Numbered from the stretch's first letter, positions 34,143 to 42,840 are shown. The stretch: DNA of 44,279 nt from Blastococcus sp. (GCA_025965695.1 JAOPWM010000104.1:1-44279), one strand, 5' to 3'. Translations and numbers: made by a program. The notes: generated from the letters alone by a model not told the origin.

Positions 34143-35006
34143 ATGTCGATCGTCATCACCGGCGCCACCGGTCACCTGGGCCGCCTGGTCGTCGAGTCCC
34201 TGCTGAGGCGCGGCGTCCCGGCCGAGGAGATCATCGCGACCGGACGGCGGACCGAGGCCCTCGCCGACCTGGCCGAGCGCGGCGTCGTCGTCCGGCGTGC
34301 GGACTTCGACGACGAGGCGTCCCTGCGCGAGGCGTTCGCCGGCGCGGAGAAGTTGCTGCTGGTCTCCGGCAGCGAGGTCGGCCAGCGCGCCCGGCAGCAC
34401 GGCAACGCGATCAACGCCGCGAAGGCCGCCGGCGTGCAGTTCATCGCCTACACCAGCATCCTGCGCGCCGACACCTCCACGCTGCTGCTAGCCGCGGAGC
34501 ACCTGGCCACCGAGCACCTGCTGGCCGAGGCGGGCGTGCCCCACACGCTCCTGCGCAACGGCTGGTACATCGAGAACTACACCGGCCAGCTGCCCGTCTA
34601 CCTCGAGCACGGCATCGCGGGCGCGGCCGGCACCGGCAAGGTGAGCGCGGCGACCCGCGCCGACTTCGCCGAGGCCGCGGCGACCGTGCTGGCCGGCGAA
34701 GGACACGCGGGCACGAGCTACGAGTTGGGTGGCGAGCCCTTCACGATGGCCGAGCTGGCCGAGGTCGTCTCCGCGGCGAGCGGGCGGACCGTCACCTACA
34801 CCGACCTGCCGCTCGAGCAGTACCAGTCGGTCCTGGTCGGCGCCGGCCTGCCCGAGCCGGTCGCGGCCGTGTTCGCCGACGGCGACCGGGGTGTCGCCGA
34901 CGGAGAGCTGTTCGTCGAGGGCAGCGATCTCGAGAAGCTCATCGGCCGGGCACCGACGACGCCGGCCGACGCCGTCGCCGCCGCCGTGGCGGACCTGCGC
35001 GGCTGA
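34143..35006 (+). CDS. qorB: NmrA-like SDR, NAD(P)H:quinone oxidoreductase type 2
   Basis: This 287-residue atypical SDR begins MSIVITGATGHLGRLVVESLL, with the GATGxxG NADP-binding loop at 7-13. It contains EKLLLVSGSEVGQRARQHGNAINAAKAAGVQFIAYTSIL and HTLLRNGWYIENYTGQLP, which match E. coli QorB (YtfG) closely in order and spacing. It should reduce quinones by two electrons using NADPH, protecting against quinone or electrophile stress. It is followed on the same strand by an HxlR regulator, the same family that sits beside qorB in E. coli as ytfH, there divergent. Confidence 0.88.
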   Translation: MSIVITGATGHLGRLVVESLLRRGVPAEEIIATGRRTEALADLAERGVVVRRADFDDEASLREAFAGAEKLLLVSGSEVGQRARQHGNAINAAKAAGVQFIAYTSILRADTSTLLLAAEHLATEHLLAEAGVPHTLLRNGWYIENYTGQLPVYLEHGIAGAAGTGKVSAATRADFAEAAATVLAGEGHAGTSYELGGEPFTMAELAEVVSAASGRTVTYTDLPLEQYQSVLVGAGLPEPVAAVFADGDRGVADGELFVEGSDLEKLIGRAPTTPADAVAAAVADLRG

Positions 35007-35021
35007 CCAACCGGCCACCCC

Positions 35022-35056
35022 GACGGCCGGCCCGACCCCGCGTCGGTCCGGCCGTC
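35022..35056 (+). terminator. Long hairpin after qorB-like gene
   Basis: GACGGCCGG (35022-35030) pairs with CCGGCCGTC (35048-35056), and inside CCGAC pairs with GTCGG, with a 5-nt loop and one mismatch. It lies 15 nt past the stop, so the downstream HxlR gene likely has its own promoter. Confidence 0.75.
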
Positions 35057-35146
35057 AGGGAGCGCCTCCCTGCGCAAGCGGAACGAAGGACGGCCGCTTC
35101 CTCGTTCGAAACAGCGCCCTGATCAGTGACCGACGAGGAGTTCGTG

Positions 35147-35533
35147 ATGCCGCAGCCGATGCCGCCCTTCGACCCGTACAGCGCGGCGTGCCCGAGCCGG
35201 CAGGCGCTGGACCGGATCGGGGACCGTTGGACGATCCTCGTCTTCGGCGCCCTGGACGACGGGCCGCAGCGCTTCACCGAACTCGCTCGGCGGATCGAGG
35301 GCGTCAGTCAGAAAATGCTCACCCAGACCCTGCGGGGGCTGGAGCGCGACGGCCTGGTGACCCGCACCGTCCATGCCACCGTCCCACCGCGGGTCGACTA
35401 CGAGCTCACGGCGCTGGGCCGAACGCTCAGCGGCCCGATCGCGGCGCTGGAGAAGTGGGCCATGGACCACATGGCCGACGTGCTCGCTGCACGCGAGGCC
35501 TACGACACCCGGCGCGCCCAGCCCGTCGCCTGA
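35147..35533 (+). CDS. HxlR-family transcriptional regulator
   Basis: This 128-residue winged-helix protein contains [59 protein letters not shown], the full HxlR pattern with the N-terminal Cys (about residue 13) used for electrophile sensing in QorR/YodB/HypR-type regulators. I chose ATG 35147 because GAGGAG sits 6 nt upstream; GTG 35126 is in frame but lacks one. Next to the qorB-like gene, it most likely represses that gene and is inactivated by quinones or diamide. This is inferred from E. coli and Bacillus parallels. Confidence 0.9.
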   Translation: MPQPMPPFDPYSAACPSRQALDRIGDRWTILVFGALDDGPQRFTELARRIEGVSQKMLTQTLRGLERDGLVTRTVHATVPPRVDYELTALGRTLSGPIAALEKWAMDHMADVLAAREAYDTRRAQPVA

Positions 35534-35537
35534 CAGC

Positions 35538-35556
35538 CGACGGAGCCGCTCCGTCG
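35538..35556 (+). terminator. Hairpin after hxlR
   Basis: CGACGGAGC and GCTCCGTCG flank a single C, 5 nt after the stop codon. The innermost pairs must open to form a loop. Confidence 0.6.
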
Positions 35557-35832
35557 CCGGAAAGCTGCCACTCAGATGGTTCGGCGGCGCACGACCGTCA
35601 CGACTTTCTCTTCCGGAACCGGTCCCTCCGCGGGCGCACCGCCGTAACGTGGACCCCGGTGCCCTCGGCCTCCGCCGGGCACTGGCGCCCAGCCCTCGGC
35701 GCCGCTCTCTCCACGGGACCGGACCTCCGGGCCCCCGTGGCGCCGCGACGGCCCATCCCCGCCCGCCGAGTCCTCCGTGCACGTGAAGCGCTCCGCTTGC
35801 CGGTGGTCGGTCCGTCGTCGAGAGGACCACCC
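35557..35832. other. Gap upstream of sseB-like gene
   Basis: About 276 bp without a convincing gene on either strand; the minus-strand ORF over it has no recognisable domain. A TAACGT hexamer near 35645 could be a -10 element, and CCGGAACCGGTCC near 35614 is nearly palindromic. There is no strong Shine-Dalgarno directly before the SseB-like ATG; GAGAGGA lies 5-11 nt upstream. Confidence 0.35.
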
Positions 35833-36300
35833 ATGACCACAGCTCCCGAAGACAGCACGACCTCCGGCCGGCCCAGGCCTGAGGACACCCCTTCCTCGGA
35901 CGAGCAGGACGCCGCCGACGGCGCCGCCCTGCTGCGCTCGCTCGCGACCAGCATCGCCCTGCTGCCGCAGGTCCCCGCGGCGGAGGGAGAGGAGCGCCCC
36001 GACGGCGCGATCGCGCTGCCCGTCATCGAACAGGCCGGCAGGCGGTACATCCCCGTCTTCACCACCGAGGAGGCACTGCAGGCCGCCGGAGCCGACCCGG
36101 GAACGGCGCTCCACATCCCCCTGGTCGAACTGGCCGCGAACTGGCCTTCCGATGACGTGTGGCTCGCAGTGAACCCGGCCAGCGAGGAAGGGCTGGGCCT
36201 GCCCCCGGACGTGGTGCGGGCGCTGCCTGTGTTCGCCGGTCAGAAGGGCCATGGCACCGGCAACGGGGTCGGGCCGGATCCTGCGTCTCGGCCGGCCTGA
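35833..36300 (+). CDS. SseB N-terminal-domain family protein
   Basis: The protein has 155 residues. The first 45 are disordered and rich in Thr, Ser, Pro and Asp/Glu. The rest fits the SseB-like domain found in many actinobacterial cytosolic proteins: GAIALPVIEQAGRRYIPVFTTEEALQAA, ALHIPLVELAANWPSDDVWLAVNPASEEGLGLP and DVVRALPVF. The name comes from a type III secretion factor, but actinobacterial members are not part of such a system and their function is unknown. It is followed by a DinB-like gene after 58 nt, with no clear functional link. Confidence 0.78.
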   Translation: MTTAPEDSTTSGRPRPEDTPSSDEQDAADGAALLRSLATSIALLPQVPAAEGEERPDGAIALPVIEQAGRRYIPVFTTEEALQAAGADPGTALHIPLVELAANWPSDDVWLAVNPASEEGLGLPPDVVRALPVFAGQKGHGTGNGVGPDPASRPA

Positions 36301-36358
36301 TCCGATACCTCGCGGTGCCCGGAGCCGGGGACTCATCGGGGCTGACACCATCGCCACC

Positions 36359-36871
36359 ATGACGACGACCGATCGCGGCATGCCGCCACTGCAGGCCGAC
36401 GAACGCGCGACGCTGGACGGTTGGCTGGACTTCTACCGGGCCACGCTGGCCCAGAAGTGCGACGGACTCACCGACGAACAACTGCGCACCGCCTCGGTAC
36501 CGCCGTCACCCCTGACGCTCCTCGGGCTCGTTCAGCACATGGCCGAGGTCGAGCGGAACTGGTTCCGCCGTGTCCTACTGGGCGAGCAGGCCGCACCGAT
36601 CTACGACCCCGCCGCCGACCCCCAGGGCCCGGACGGTGGCTTCGACCTCTCCGAAGCCACCACCTTCGACAGCGCTCGGGCCACGTGGGAGGACGAGATT
36701 GCACGAGCCCGGGCCAATTGCGCCGTGCGAAGCCTCGACGAAACCAGTTCGTTCATGGGCGGCCACGTCACCCTCCGATGGATCTACAACCACATGATCG
36801 GCGAGTACGCCCGGCACTCCGGCCATGCGGACCTCATCCGGGAGCGCATCGACGGCGCGACCGGCGCCTGA
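36359..36871 (+). CDS. DinB-family (DUF664-like) protein
   Basis: A 170-residue four-helix-bundle protein. WLDFYRATLAQKCDGLTDEQL, LTLLGLVQHMAEVERNWFRRVLLG and LRWIYNHMIGEYARHSGHADLIRERIDG are the three DinB motifs. The His residues in VQHM, NHMIGEYARHSGH and neighbouring acidic residues are the likely metal site. Many actinobacterial relatives are mycothiol- or thiol-dependent enzymes of unknown substrate. Its stop is 28 nt from the convergent MFS transporter gene. No clear Shine-Dalgarno precedes ATG 36359. Confidence 0.9.
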   Translation: MTTTDRGMPPLQADERATLDGWLDFYRATLAQKCDGLTDEQLRTASVPPSPLTLLGLVQHMAEVERNWFRRVLLGEQAAPIYDPAADPQGPDGGFDLSEATTFDSARATWEDEIARARANCAVRSLDETSSFMGGHVTLRWIYNHMIGEYARHSGHADLIRERIDGATGA

Positions 36872-36899
36872 GCAGACCCCGGAAGCCCTGTGTGCCCGG

Positions 36900-38228
36900 T
36901 CAGGACCGGGCGACCGCCTGGCCCGGGTTCGGCAGCAGTCGCAGCGAACGCAGCCGCTCACGGGCGACGCGGACATGTGCGACGCCGGCCCGACGCCCGA
37001 ACCCGGTGGCGACGACGGCCACCACCAGCCCGGCAACGAACACCACGCCACCGAGGGCGAGACCGGCACGGGGTCCGAACACGCTCAGCAGACCACCGGC
37101 GAGAACCGGCCCGACCAGCCCACCCAGCCCACTCACCGTGCTCCACGCACCCATCACACGACCCCGAACCGCTTCCGGCGGGCGGGTCAACAGCAACGTG
37201 CTGCTCGCTGTCGCCGCCACCGACTCGATCAGGCTCATCGCAACCGCTGCGACGAGCAGCGCGACCAACGAAGGGGATCCGGCTGCGCCGACCTGCACGA
37301 CCGCGCCGACACCGGCGAGCAGGACGACGGTCGCGACCCGTGGCCGCCGGAGCCGACCGGACACCAGCGCGCCCAGGGTCGCACCGATGCCCAGCGCCAG
37401 ACCGACCGCGCCATAGCCGCTGCTCCCCGCCTGCAACGCGTCCAACGTGAGCGGCGCAAGGGACAGCGACAGGCTCCCGGTCAGCATCGAGGCAAGCACG
37501 CTCACCGTGGCGAGCAGCAGCAGACTCGGCTGACCGGCGAGCCAGCGGACGCCGCCCCGCAGGTCGAGTCCACGGTCCCGCGGAGCTCCGCGGCGTTCGG
37601 CGATGCCCGGCCGCTGCGACGGGAGCGTCCCGATCACCGCCACGACGCACAGGAACGACACCGCATTGAGTGCGTAGGCCGCCGGGACGCTGAGGGTGCC
37701 GAGAACGATCCCGGCAGCAGCAGCACCGGCCACGCGGCCGACGTTGAAGGTCACCGACCCGATGCTGATCGCCGAGGGCACATCATCCGGGGCGACGAGT
37801 TCGTTGCCGAGCAGCGCGGACGCCGGGCCGTTCATGGTGCCGACGACTCCGGACGCGACCGACAGCGCCATCAGCACAGGCACGGAGAGAGCGCCTGTTG
37901 CGGCGAGGACGCCGGTCGTAGCGGCGATGACGGCCAGGAGCGTCTGCCCGACGGCAGCGACAACGCGACGCGGCCACCGGTCCGCCAGTGCGCCGCCGAC
38001 CGGGCCCAGCAGCAGGGACGGGAGGGCACTCGCGGCAACGGACACTCCGGCGAGCACCGGTGATCCGGTCAGTGTCAGTACCAGGAGGTTCTGCGCGACG
38101 ATCTGCAGCCACGACCCCATGGTGCTGACCAGGTTCGCGACGGCCCACCGACGGTAGGCAGGGAATCGCAACGCACGCCAGGGTGAAGCCGCGGCACGGG
38201 CAGACCCGCGCCGAAATGTATGCACCAC
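36900..38228 (-). CDS. MFS transporter, EntS/DHA3-type exporter
   Basis: This 442-residue protein has 12 predicted helices. The N-terminal segment RALRFPAYRRWAVANLVSTMGSWLQIVAQNLLVLTLTGSPVLAGV and GPVGGALADRWPRRVVA (loop 2-3 motif) mark the DHA3/EntS branch of exporters; RGRVMGAWSTVSGLGGLVGPVLAGGL is the second-half equivalent. It probably exports a small organic compound or drug. It is last in a leftward run with the cupin and alcohol dehydrogenase genes, separated from them by an 85-bp gap with a hairpin. A reasonable guess is export of a compound handled by those enzymes. Confidence 0.9.
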   Translation of the reverse strand: MVHTFRRGSARAAASPWRALRFPAYRRWAVANLVSTMGSWLQIVAQNLLVLTLTGSPVLAGVSVAASALPSLLLGPVGGALADRWPRRVVAAVGQTLLAVIAATTGVLAATGALSVPVLMALSVASGVVGTMNGPASALLGNELVAPDDVPSAISIGSVTFNVGRVAGAAAAGIVLGTLSVPAAYALNAVSFLCVVAVIGTLPSQRPGIAERRGAPRDRGLDLRGGVRWLAGQPSLLLLATVSVLASMLTGSLSLSLAPLTLDALQAGSSGYGAVGLALGIGATLGALVSGRLRRPRVATVVLLAGVGAVVQVGAAGSPSLVALLVAAVAMSLIESVAATASSTLLLTRPPEAVRGRVMGAWSTVSGLGGLVGPVLAGGLLSVFGPRAGLALGGVVFVAGLVVAVVATGFGRRAGVAHVRVARERLRSLRLLPNPGQAVARS

Positions 38229-38286
38229 TCATCTTCCGCCGTCCGGGGCCGCCACCACGGGGCTCCCGGTGGGAGTTCGCCCACAT

Positions 38287-38304
38287 GACCGGGCGACGCC
38301 GGTC
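38287..38304 (-). terminator. Small hairpin after cupin gene
   Basis: GACCGG and CCGGTC flank six bases, 9 nt past the cupin stop. It may be a weak terminator between cupin and the MFS gene. Confidence 0.45.
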
Positions 38305-38313
38305 GGGACGACG

Positions 38314-38697
38314 TCAGCGCGCGTTGTAGTCGTCGTCGCTGACGAGGTCGCCCCACTGCGAGTCGTCGCCTTCCCAGATCGCGGTGTGGATCATGTAGTG
38401 GTCCGGGGCGGCACCGTGCCAGTGCCACTCCCCCGGGGGCGTGTAGATGGTGTCGCCGGGCCGGATGACCAGCACCTCGCCGCCGCTTGCCTGGACCAGC
38501 CCCATACCGTCCGTCACGTGCAGCGTCTGTCCGAGGGCGTGCGAGTGCCAGGCGGTACGCGCGCCGGGAGCGAAGCGGACCGTGTTGACGCGAACCCGCG
38601 AGGGCTCCTCGCCCCTGGCGATGACGTCGAGCCAGACGTCACCGGTGAACATCTGAGCCGGTCCCTTGACCGACGGCTGCTTCTGCAGGATCTCCAA
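38314..38697 (-). CDS. Small metal-binding cupin, hydroxynitrile-lyase-like
   Basis: A 127-residue single-domain cupin. RTAWHSHALGQTLHVTDG holds His51, His53 and Gln57; PPGEWHWHGAAPDHYMIHTAI holds His92. These four positions are each two residues before the metal ligands His53, His55, Gln59 and His94 of the Granulicella-type bacterial (R)-hydroxynitrile lyase, and overall length is nearly the same. Related bacterial cupins of unknown activity have the same ligands, so lyase activity is possible but not certain. It lies 36 nt downstream of an alcohol dehydrogenase on the same strand and may share its transcript. ATG 38697 has GGAGAC upstream. Confidence 0.88.
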   Translation of the reverse strand: MEILQKQPSVKGPAQMFTGDVWLDVIARGEEPSRVRVNTVRFAPGARTAWHSHALGQTLHVTDGMGLVQASGGEVLVIRPGDTIYTPPGEWHWHGAAPDHYMIHTAIWEGDDSQWGDLVSDDDYNAR

Positions 38698-38733
38698 CGT
38701 CGTCTCCTTTGATCGGTGGTGGAGCCGGCCGCG

Positions 38734-39756
38734 TCAGGGCCGGACGAGGACCTTCAGCGCCTCGCGGGCGTCCATCGCGCGGTACCCCTCGGGGACGTCG
38801 TCGAGACCAACGGTGCGGTCGAACACCTTGCCCGGCTCGATGCGGCCCTCGAGGACGTCGGGCAGCAGCTCCTCGATGTAGGCGCGGACCGGGGCGGGGC
38901 CACCGGTCAGCGTGATGTTGCGCCCGAACAGGCTGCCGAAGCCGATCGGCGCCTCCTCGTACTGCGGCACGCCGACCCGGCTGATCACGCCGCCGACGCG
39001 CACGACGCCGTAGGCCATCTCGTAGGCGGACATGTAGCCGACGCACTCCAGCACGGTCTGGGTGCCGTCGCCGCCGGTGAGCTCCCGGACCGCGGCGATG
39101 CCCTCCTCGCCACGCTCGGCGACGACGTCGGTGGCCCCGAACTCGCGGCCCAGGTCGGTGCGGTCCTCGTGTCGGCCCATGAGGACGATCCGCTCGGCGC
39201 CGAGCCGCCGAGCGGCCAGCACGGCGGAGAGGCCGACCGCGCCGTCGCCGATCACGGTCACCGTCGTCCGGGGGTTGACCCCGGCCCTGACCGCTGCGTG
39301 GTACCCGGTGAGGAACACGTCGGACAGAGTCAGCAGCGAGGGCAGCAGCGCGGAGTCCTCGCCCACCGGGGCCTTCACGAGGGTGCCGTCGGCGAGCGGC
39401 ACGCGCACGGCCTCGGCCTGCGCGGTGGAGAAGAACCCGCCCTGCCGGCAGGACGTGTGCAGGCCCTCGCGGCAGAACTCGCAGGTGTTGTCCGAATACG
39501 CGAACGGCGCGATGACGAAGTCGCCCCGCTGCAGCGTCGCGACGTCGGAGCCGATCTCCTCGACGACGCCGATGAACTCATGTCCCATCGGGGAGCCCTG
39601 CGCCGAGGCCGGCATGGTGTGGAAGGGGTGCAGGTCGCTGCCGCAGACGCAGGCGCGCACCACGCGCACGACCGCGTCGGTCGGGGCCTGCAGCACCGGG
39701 TCGGGCACGTTCTCCACCCGCACGTCACCGGCGCCGTACATCACAGTTGCTCGCAC
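38734..39756 (-). CDS. Zinc-dependent alcohol dehydrogenase (MDR family)
   Basis: The protein has 340 residues. Catalytic zinc ligands are Cys38 (RACVCGSDLH) and His59-Glu60 (GHEFIG). The structural zinc lobe DNTCEFCREGLHTSC has only three of the usual four cysteines (92, 95, 103). The Rossmann loop is VTVIGDGAVGLSAVLAARRLGA. It should interconvert an alcohol and an aldehyde or ketone with NAD(P). It heads the leftward cupin/MFS group and is divergent from an XRE-type regulator that is the likely controller. Confidence 0.92.
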   Translation of the reverse strand: MRATVMYGAGDVRVENVPDPVLQAPTDAVVRVVRACVCGSDLHPFHTMPASAQGSPMGHEFIGVVEEIGSDVATLQRGDFVIAPFAYSDNTCEFCREGLHTSCRQGGFFSTAQAEAVRVPLADGTLVKAPVGEDSALLPSLLTLSDVFLTGYHAAVRAGVNPRTTVTVIGDGAVGLSAVLAARRLGAERIVLMGRHEDRTDLGREFGATDVVAERGEEGIAAVRELTGGDGTQTVLECVGYMSAYEMAYGVVRVGGVISRVGVPQYEEAPIGFGSLFGRNITLTGGPAPVRAYIEELLPDVLEGRIEPGKVFDRTVGLDDVPEGYRAMDAREALKVLVRP

Positions 39757-39891
39757 GAAGATCGATCCATTCGGTCGGTGTCATCTGACTCCACCCAGGA
39801 AACCCGCACCGGCGGCACTGAGGGAGAGCCTGTCGACAGGGGTACTGGCAGAGACCCCCTCAGCACCCCGAGCCGACCTAGCCTCGTCGTC
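39757..39891. promoter_or_regulatory. Divergent control region of alcohol dehydrogenase and XRE genes with nested palindromes
   Basis: A perfect 12-bp palindrome CCTGTCGACAGG (39829-39840) lies within a larger inverted repeat CTGAGGG (39818-39824) / CCCTCAG (39857-39863). The nested symmetry, 28-75 bp before the XRE start, is a good operator candidate for that regulator. Confidence 0.5.
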
Positions 39892-40788
39892 GTGGACAAC
39901 CGGAACGACCTTCGCCAGTTCCTCGCGTCGCGACGGGCCAGGCTCACGCCGCAGCAGGCGGGGCTGCCCGTCTACGGCGGTCACCGGCGGGTTCCGGGGC
40001 TCCGCCGCGAGGAGGCAGCCCTGCTCGCCGGAGTCAGCGTCGAGTACTACACGCGTCTGGAGCGCGGCAACGCGCACGGGGTCTCCGACAGCGTGCTCGA
40101 CGCGCTCGTCCGCGCACTCCAGCTCGACGAGGCCGAGCGGGCTCACCTGTTCGACCTCGCCCGGGCGTCGAACGCGACGTCCCGTCCTCGTCGCCGGCCC
40201 ACCCAGCAGCGCGTCCGCCCCGGTGTGCAGCAACTCCTGGACGCGATGACCGACGTCCCGGCCTTCGTGCAGAACGGCCGGCTCGACGTCCTGGCCGCCA
40301 ACACCATGGGCCGGGCGCTGTACGCCGACATGTTCGACGACGTCGACACGGGACGACCTCCCAACCACGCCCGGTACACGTTCCTCGACCCGCGGTCGGC
40401 GGACTTCTACCCCGACTGGGACGGCGCCGCGGCCGTCGGGGTGTCGCTGCTCCGGGCCGAAGCAGGCCGGAACCCCGACGACCGGTTGCTGACCGATCTC
40501 ATCGGTGAGCTGACCACCCGTTCCGACCGGTTCAGCGCCCTGTGGGCGACGCACAACGTCCGCTGGCACACCACCGGCACGAAACACTTCCACCACCGCG
40601 TCGTCGGCGACCTCTCCCTGGCCTACGAGGGACTGGCCCTCGCGGCCGACCAGGGCCTGATGCTGCTCACCTACACCGCGGAGCCCAGCTCACCGTCCCA
40701 TCAGGCCCTGCGCTTCCTCGCCAGCTGGGCCACGCCGCCCGACCAGGCAACCGCCCACGACCCCGCGAGCGAGCACGACCACGCCTGA
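39892..40788 (+). CDS. XRE-family regulator with MmyB-like ligand domain
   Basis: This 298-residue protein has an N-terminal HTH: LRQFLASRRARLTPQQAGLPVYGGHRRVPGLRREEAALLAGVSVEYYTRLERG (about 7-60), the hallmark of actinobacterial MmyB-like regulators. The C-terminal PAS-like domain has PAFVQNGRLDVLAANTMGRALYADM and FSALWATHNVRWHTTGTKHFHHRVVGDLSLAYEGL. Such proteins usually control a neighbouring divergent oxidoreductase gene, here the alcohol dehydrogenase. The GTG at 39892 starts exactly at the conserved domain. Its stop is 13 nt from the convergent antiporter gene. Confidence 0.93.
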   Translation: MDNRNDLRQFLASRRARLTPQQAGLPVYGGHRRVPGLRREEAALLAGVSVEYYTRLERGNAHGVSDSVLDALVRALQLDEAERAHLFDLARASNATSRPRRRPTQQRVRPGVQQLLDAMTDVPAFVQNGRLDVLAANTMGRALYADMFDDVDTGRPPNHARYTFLDPRSADFYPDWDGAAAVGVSLLRAEAGRNPDDRLLTDLIGELTTRSDRFSALWATHNVRWHTTGTKHFHHRVVGDLSLAYEGLALAADQGLMLLTYTAEPSSPSHQALRFLASWATPPDQATAHDPASEHDHA

Positions 40789-40801
40789 GCGGACCGCGAG
40801 C

Positions 40802-42385
40802 TCACTCGGCCGGCTCGGGCCTGGACAGACGCACCTCCTCGATGTCCAGCCTGGTCTGGAACTGGCGCAGCACGATGTCGTCGATGCGCTGTTCGTCGCG
40901 GAGCGCGAGCACGGTGGCGCGTTTGCGGGCGAGCAGCGCCAACCGCAGGGCCGCGTAGTGCTGGTCGTGCCGCAGCACGGGCTCGTCGTCGCCGTCCCCG
41001 CCGTCGGCACGCACGACCTGCAGGTGCTCCTCGTACTCACGGCGGGTCCGGTCCACGACGTCCGGGTCGGTGCCCATGCCTTCGGCCACCTCGGGCAGCG
41101 CCGCAAGGGCTGCCTCGGTGGCGAGCGTCTCGGCGAGCCGGCGCTCCTGCTCGACCGAGCCGTCGCGGGGCAGCCGGGCCCAGCGCACCACGCTCGGCAG
41201 CAGGAGTCCCTGGAGCAGGGTGATCGCGATGACGCCGGCGGTCACGAACACGATCAGGTCCCGGCCGGGGAACGGCTCCCCCGACGCCACCGTCTCCGGC
41301 ACCGCGAGGGCCGCGGCGAGCGAGACCGCGCCCCGGAAACCCGCCACCGCGCTGACCACACGGGAGCGGGCGCCGACACGGCGCAGCCGCTGCTGGGGGC
41401 GCCGGTCCAGCAGCCGGATCAGGTACGGGGTGGTGAACAGCCAGGCGAAGCGCACGCCGATGACCACCGCGGAGACGGCGGCGACGGCGAACAGTCCGCG
41501 GCTGAGGTCGGTGCTGGTCAGACCCCGGACCGCAGACTGCACCTCCAGCCCGACGAGGACGAACAGCGCGCCGTTGAGGAGGAACGTCGACAGCGTCCAG
41601 AACGCCGTCGTCTGCTGGCGGGTGTCGGCCCGGCCCCGGCGGGGGCCGACCTGGCTCATGATCAGTCCACACACCACGACGGCGAGGACGCCCGAGGCGT
41701 GTGCGCGCTCGGCCAGCAGGAATGCCGTGAAGGGCGTCAACAGGATGAGCACGTTCTCCAGCAGCGGATCGTCGAGTCGACGTCGAGCCCACGCCGCGAG
41801 CCACGCGACCACCACCCCGGCCAACGCCCCGCCGCCATAGGACAGCAGGAACAGCCCGGAGACGGACAGTGCTCCGGGGCGGTCCTCGCCGACCGTGATG
41901 CCGACCGCGAGGGCGTAGACCACCAGCGCGGTGCCGTCGTTGATCAGGCTCTCCGCACGCAATGTGGTGACGGTGCGGCGCGGCAACGCCCGGGCGAGCA
42001 CTCCGACGGCGGTGGCGTCGGTCGGCGCCAGGGCGGCACCGAGTACCCACGCGGGTCCCCACGGCAGCCCGAGGGCGTGCGCCACCGCCGCCACGGCCCC
42101 GGCCGTGGCGATGACGAGCACGGTGCTCAGCAGGACGATCGCGCGCAGGTTGCTACGGATCTCACGCAGCGACGTGGTCAGGCTCTCCCAGTAGAGCAGC
42201 GCCGGAAGGAAGATCAGCAGCATCGCCTCGGGCGGTAGGTGCACCTCGCGCAGGGCGGGCACGAACCCGAGCAGCACGCCGCAGAGGAGCAGGAGAACCT
42301 GCGGGGCGACCCGCAGTCGGCGCCCGACCACGCCCGCGAGGAGCAGTGTCACCCCCAGGACAACGACCAGTTCCAGCCCGAGCAT
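40802..42385 (-). CDS. CPA1-family Na+(K+)/H+ antiporter
   Basis: A 527-residue protein with about 12 helices (1-410) and a cytosolic tail (about 420-527). LGAALAPTDATAVGVLARALPRRTVTTLRAESLINDGTALVVYALAV contains the cation-binding PTDATAV and ND motifs of NhaP/NHE-type antiporters. GFRGAVSLAAALAVPETV is the second conserved segment. The acidic, helical tail (EQERRLAETLATEAALAAL...YEEHLQVVRADGG) resembles regulatory tails of bacterial CPA1 members. It removes Na+ or K+ in exchange for protons. A strong GGAGGTGG precedes ATG 42385. The neighbouring BCCT transporter would also serve osmotic adaptation. Confidence 0.93.
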   Translation of the reverse strand: MLGLELVVVLGVTLLLAGVVGRRLRVAPQVLLLLCGVLLGFVPALREVHLPPEAMLLIFLPALLYWESLTTSLREIRSNLRAIVLLSTVLVIATAGAVAAVAHALGLPWGPAWVLGAALAPTDATAVGVLARALPRRTVTTLRAESLINDGTALVVYALAVGITVGEDRPGALSVSGLFLLSYGGGALAGVVVAWLAAWARRRLDDPLLENVLILLTPFTAFLLAERAHASGVLAVVVCGLIMSQVGPRRGRADTRQQTTAFWTLSTFLLNGALFVLVGLEVQSAVRGLTSTDLSRGLFAVAAVSAVVIGVRFAWLFTTPYLIRLLDRRPQQRLRRVGARSRVVSAVAGFRGAVSLAAALAVPETVASGEPFPGRDLIVFVTAGVIAITLLQGLLLPSVVRWARLPRDGSVEQERRLAETLATEAALAALPEVAEGMGTDPDVVDRTRREYEEHLQVVRADGGDGDDEPVLRHDQHYAALRLALLARKRATVLALRDEQRIDDIVLRQFQTRLDIEEVRLSRPEPAE

Positions 42386-42475
42386 GGGTCCACCTCCCGG
42401 TACAGCAAACCGCCACGGTTCCGTTCGCGCCGCCCGGTCTGCCTGCCGTGCCCATCGGTCCGGGAGCGCCAGGCG

Positions 42476-42840
42476 TCAGTGGGACGCGAGGCGGGCGATG
42501 TCCACCGGGACCGGCATCGGTTCGTCGTCGACAGGTGGCAGGGTGCCCGGGGTCGCCGGCAGCGTCGAAGGCTCCGGCCGGGTCGGCCGGAAGTGCAGCG
42601 AACAGGCCGTCCCAGTCCGTCGGTGGTGCGCCGGCTACACACGGCGGTGTCCGACAGGAGGCTCCGGACGAGCACCTCGGCCACCTGGTCACGGCCGATC
42701 CCCCCGTTGCCGGTGTCCCCCTGCTCGAAAACCAGGCGGTGGTCGCCGGGCGCGGTGTGGTCGAACCACCCGGGTCGGACGACCGTGTACGGGGCTCCGC
42801 TGGCGCGGACCAGCCGCTCGGACCGTCGCTTCCAGCCCAG
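42476..42840 (-). pseudogene. Decayed C-terminal part of an atypical SDR (NmrA-like) gene
   Basis: Three reading frames in succession give one recognisable SDR C-terminus. First WKRRSERLVRASGAPYTVV with RPGWFDHTAPGDHRLVFEQGD and IGRDQVAEVLVRSLLSDTAV. Then, after a shift, TDWDGLFAALPADPAGAFDAAGD. Then, after a second shift, LPPVDDEPMPVPVDIARLAS and TGA at 42476. The NAD(P)-binding N-terminus is missing. At least two frameshifts and a 5' truncation make it a clear pseudogene. Confidence 0.75.
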
